Source: an uncultured Peptostreptococcus sp.
Lineage (GTDB): Bacteria > Bacillota > Clostridia > Peptostreptococcales > Peptostreptococcaceae
Assembly: GCA_900759325.1 (NCBI GenBank)
Contig: CAAEUW010000007.1
Coordinates: 1 to 7,908 of the forward strand
Length of the DNA: 7,908 bases
Direction: 5' to 3'
Shown: positions 6,658 to 7,908 of the stretch, one piece after another
How the letters are laid out: every line of letters starts with the position of its first letter
Position numbering within the stretch: position 1 is the first letter of the stretch
Translations under genes and position numbers: made by a program
The notes under the pieces: model-generated
The model's database searches: none
Seen by the model: only the letters and a program-made list of their open reading frames with translations
Told to the model about the DNA's origin: nothing

Positions 6658-7389
6658 TTACTTTTTCTCCAGACCCATAAGTAACCTTATTATTATATTG
6701 GCCTGGTGACCTGCACAAATGCTGACCCTTGGTGCCATCATACCTGGTGTAAACTCAAAGTCAGACCTCTCATCTCCACATATGTACAGCCTAGAGAGCT
6801 TCCTTTGAGTCCTAATCAAGTTGGCATCGTCTAGACCAGCCATACCTGAAGCAGCTACTACTAGCTTATCCTCAGAATTGGCCAGGACTTCTGTAACCAC
6901 CATAGACTTGGTGGCTGGATCATCTAGGGCCTCACATATTATGTAATTCCCCTCGACTAGGGCCATAATATTGTCTCTAGCTACCCTTACATCTATGACC
7001 TCAAGGTCTATAAATGGGTTTATGGACCTGATAACCTCTACCAGGGCCTGGGTCTTTTTCATGCCTATATGGTCTAGACTATAGGCCTGTCTGTTGAGGT
7101 TTGAGGCCTCCACATGGTCAAAGTCGACCAGGACTAGCCTACCTATACCGGACCTGGCCAGGTAGACCCCTATATTAGACCCCAGTCCTCCCAGTCCAAG
7201 TATACAGACACTGGACCTGGCCAGAACCCCGTCTGGATCACTTATATTTCTCTTAAATATATCCTGAGGGCCTAGGGCCCTTCCTCCTATACTTATATTT
7301 TCTAGTCCCTTGTACAGACTTCTCTTTAATCCAAGGCTACTTCCTTGTTCTGCCCTAGACTTTTCAAATTTAAACCCTATCTTAACCAC
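6658..7389 (-). CDS. thiF: ThiS adenylyltransferase, short clostridial ThiF type
   Basis: This 243-residue member of the E1-like family activates the ThiS C-terminus with ATP so that it can receive sulfur. The nucleotide-binding motif is GLGGLGS (65-71), followed by VDFDHVEASNLNRQ (88-101) and the G-M-K-K-T pair at 109-113. The C-terminal part has RLYICGDE and APRVSICAGHQANIIIRLLMG, features I associate with the smaller ThiF family 2. No CxxC zinc pairs are present; the only cysteines are 62, 152, 204 and 225. About 40 residues precede the usual domain start. The frame overlaps the end of thiS by 8 bases. The GTG at 7389 is a doubtful start because the AGGAGG (7389-7394) runs into it. The next in-frame codon at good spacing is a non-standard ATA (7378-7380). 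Confidence 0.92.
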   Translation of the reverse strand: MVKIGFKFEKSRAEQGSSLGLKRSLYKGLENISIGGRALGPQDIFKRNISDPDGVLARSSVCILGLGGLGSNIGVYLARSGIGRLVLVDFDHVEASNLNRQAYSLDHIGMKKTQALVEVIRSINPFIDLEVIDVRVARDNIMALVEGNYIICEALDDPATKSMVVTEVLANSEDKLVVAASGMAGLDDANLIRTQRKLSRLYICGDERSDFEFTPGMMAPRVSICAGHQANIIIRLLMGLEKK

Positions 7390-7576
7390 CTCCTACAAAG
7401 CAAACTATCTCCACCCTATCATACTCATTGATTATATAGTCTCCATAGGTCCCTCTTTTTATAATTGTCCCATTTACCTCTACGGCCAGCCTTTTTAAAT
7501 CGAAGCCTTGATCACGCAAATATTCAAGCAGACTTTGACCTTCCGCCAAGACTTCTTTCCCATTTATAATCGCCAT
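7382..7576 (-). CDS. thiS: Sulfur carrier protein ThiS
   Basis: This 64-residue ubiquitin-like protein begins MAIINGKEVLAEGQSLLEYL and ends in VGGG, providing the C-terminal Gly-Gly that is adenylated by ThiF and turned into a thiocarboxylate as the sulfur donor for ThiG. The start at 7576 is chosen over an upstream ATG (7609) and TTG (7618) because AGGAGGG (7584-7590) lies seven bases before it and the length then matches the family. It is the first gene of the operon, 40 bases downstream of a strong terminator. Its last codons overlap the thiF frame, so translation of the two is probably coupled. Confidence 0.96.
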   Translation of the reverse strand: MAIINGKEVLAEGQSLLEYLRDQGFDLKRLAVEVNGTIIKRGTYGDYIINEYDRVEIVCFVGGG

Positions 7577-7616
7577 ATATTCACCCTCCTCTTTCCTATC
7601 TCTGTTCATTTTTTCC

Positions 7617-7669
7617 AAAAAAAACGCACGAAGGAAACCTACACCCGTGGTGGTGTACCCCTTCGTGCG
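7617..7669 (-). terminator. Intrinsic terminator in the thi operon leader
   Basis: On the minus strand CGCACGAAGG (7660-7669) pairs perfectly with CCTTCGTGCG (7625-7634). An inner stem TACACC / GGTGTA (7652-7657 with 7640-7645) sits inside, joined by a small internal loop, and eight Ts follow at 7617-7624. This is a textbook strong terminator facing thiS. Nothing upstream on this strand is a gene, so it can only act on the thiS leader transcript. I found no TPP riboswitch core (no CTGAGA or matching helix) and no evident alternative antiterminator pairing. Confidence 0.88.
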
Positions 7670-7692
7670 ACGTTAATCAACACTCTGCTATT

Positions 7693-7721
7693 ATTCTACT
7701 ATATTTTTCCTACAAATACAA
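7693..7721 (-). promoter_or_regulatory. Likely thi operon promoter
   Basis: On the minus strand TTGTAT (7716-7721), a 17-base spacer and TAGAAT (7693-7698) predict a start near 7686. That is only about 17 bases before the terminator stem at 7669. A small inverted repeat, AAATCG / CGATTT (7726-7731 and 7742-7747), lies just upstream of the -35 and could bind a regulator. The rest of the 7577-7895 gap is covered by the terminator, the operator-like repeats and the divergent promoter; no gene is seen in it. Confidence 0.5.
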
Positions 7722-7756
7722 TAGGAAATCGATATTTTAAACGATTTTTGTTACTT

Positions 7757-7796
7757 GTAAAAGTAAATTCCCCCATGATATGGAATTTACTTTTAC
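7757..7796. promoter_or_regulatory. Perfect 15-bp inverted repeat, operator-like
   Basis: GTAAAAGTAAATTCC (7757-7771) and GGAATTTACTTTTAC (7782-7796) are exact reverse complements around a 10-base spacer. No T-tract follows on either strand, so it is not a terminator. Its position between two divergent promoters suggests a binding site for a dimeric repressor or activator. I cannot assign the regulator; it does not match the BirA operator pattern that I know. Confidence 0.5.
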
Positions 7797-7828
7797 CAAA
7801 TACACTTTATTTATATATGGAATTTACT
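7778..7828 (+). repeat. 14-base direct repeat, second copy overlapping the divergent -35
   Basis: ATATGGAATTTACT occurs exactly at 7778-7791 and 7815-7828, 37 bases apart. The first copy contains most of the right arm of the 15-bp inverted repeat. The second overlaps the -35 of the plus-strand promoter. The GGAATTTACT half-site is thus present three times counting both orientations, which is typical of cooperative regulator binding. Confidence 0.5.
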
Positions 7829-7851
7829 AGTTCATAATTTAAATGTATCAT
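7823..7851 (+). promoter_or_regulatory. Promoter for the right-edge gene
   Basis: TTTACT (7823-7828), a 17-base spacer and TATCAT (7846-7851) predict a start near 7858 and a leader of about 38 bases before the ATG at 7896. The -35 is embedded in the second copy of the direct repeat, so a protein bound there would block RNA polymerase. Confidence 0.45.
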
Positions 7852-7895
7852 AAGTTTATAGTTGCATTACCTTGATTTATGAGGAGGAAATTATT

Positions 7896-7908
7896 ATGAA
7901 CACACAAA
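7896..7908 (+). CDS. Start of a divergent gene (only four codons in the window)
   Basis: An ATG at 7896 has a perfect AGGAGG eight bases upstream (7882-7887) and a plausible promoter with operator-like repeats before it. Only M-N-T-Q is visible, so no product can be assigned. It is transcribed away from the thi operon. Whether it is linked to thiamine, for example as a transporter, cannot be judged here. Confidence 0.65.

Noticed and set aside
7617..7721. TPP riboswitch ahead of thiS
   Set aside because: The conserved core segments (CTGAGA and the pyrophosphate-binding helix) are not present on the minus strand here or nearby, and the leader before the terminator is too short.
7757..7796. 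The 15-bp inverted repeat as an intrinsic terminator
   Set aside because: The stem is AT-rich and neither strand has a T-run after it, so an operator role is more likely.
7508..7837. 109-residue plus-strand frame across the thi leader
   Set aside because: It runs antisense through thiS, the terminator and the promoter region, has no ribosome site and no family features; it is a chance frame.
1..7908. CRISPR array or origin of replication
   Set aside because: No regularly spaced repeats and no clusters of DnaA-box-like sites were seen.

Overview
The window looks like a low-GC, anaerobic Gram-positive bacterium (Bacillota; a Clostridia/Tissierellia-type anaerobe is my best guess). The reasons are strong AGGAGG ribosome sites, heavy use of ATA/CTA/AGG codons, the radical-SAM ThiH route to thiamine thiazole, the short ThiF family seen in clostridia, and a CWB2 cell-wall-anchored protein. 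The species cannot be named from sequence alone.

Layout. Bases 1-1320 are a very AT-rich accessory patch (a hand count of 901-1020 gives about 22% GC). It holds the start of a minus-strand gene that runs off the left edge, a badly decayed IS30-family transposase remnant, a broken plus-strand reading frame, and one plus-strand hypothetical gene with an uncertain, possibly frameshifted start. Next comes a short plus-strand promoter-to-terminator unit (1355-1461) that could make a small RNA. Its hairpin also terminates the minus-strand tRNA-Ser(GGA) that follows. From 1671 to 7576 all genes lie on the minus strand and are clearly richer in GC (short hand counts give about 43-57%).

In transcription order the minus-strand block is thiS, thiF, thiG, thiH, a tenI-tadA fusion, then (with its own possible promoter) a secreted CWB2-repeat protein with a PIG-L/LmbE deacetylase domain, then tRNA-Ser. 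The first five genes form a compact operon for the thiazole half of thiamine. ThiF adenylates ThiS, the activated ThiS carries sulfur, ThiH makes dehydroglycine from tyrosine, ThiG assembles the thiazole, and the TenI domain aromatises it by tautomerisation. The last gene continues in frame into TadA, the tRNA adenosine-34 deaminase, joining a vitamin enzyme to a usually essential tRNA-editing enzyme. No ThiC, ThiD, ThiE or ThiM is in the window.

Upstream of thiS is a promoter followed at once by a strong intrinsic terminator, and there is no room for another promoter between that terminator and thiS. The operon therefore appears to depend on readthrough, yet I see no TPP riboswitch core. Further out, a perfect 15-bp inverted repeat and a third copy of its half-site lie in front of a divergent plus-strand gene of which only four codons are present (7896-7908).
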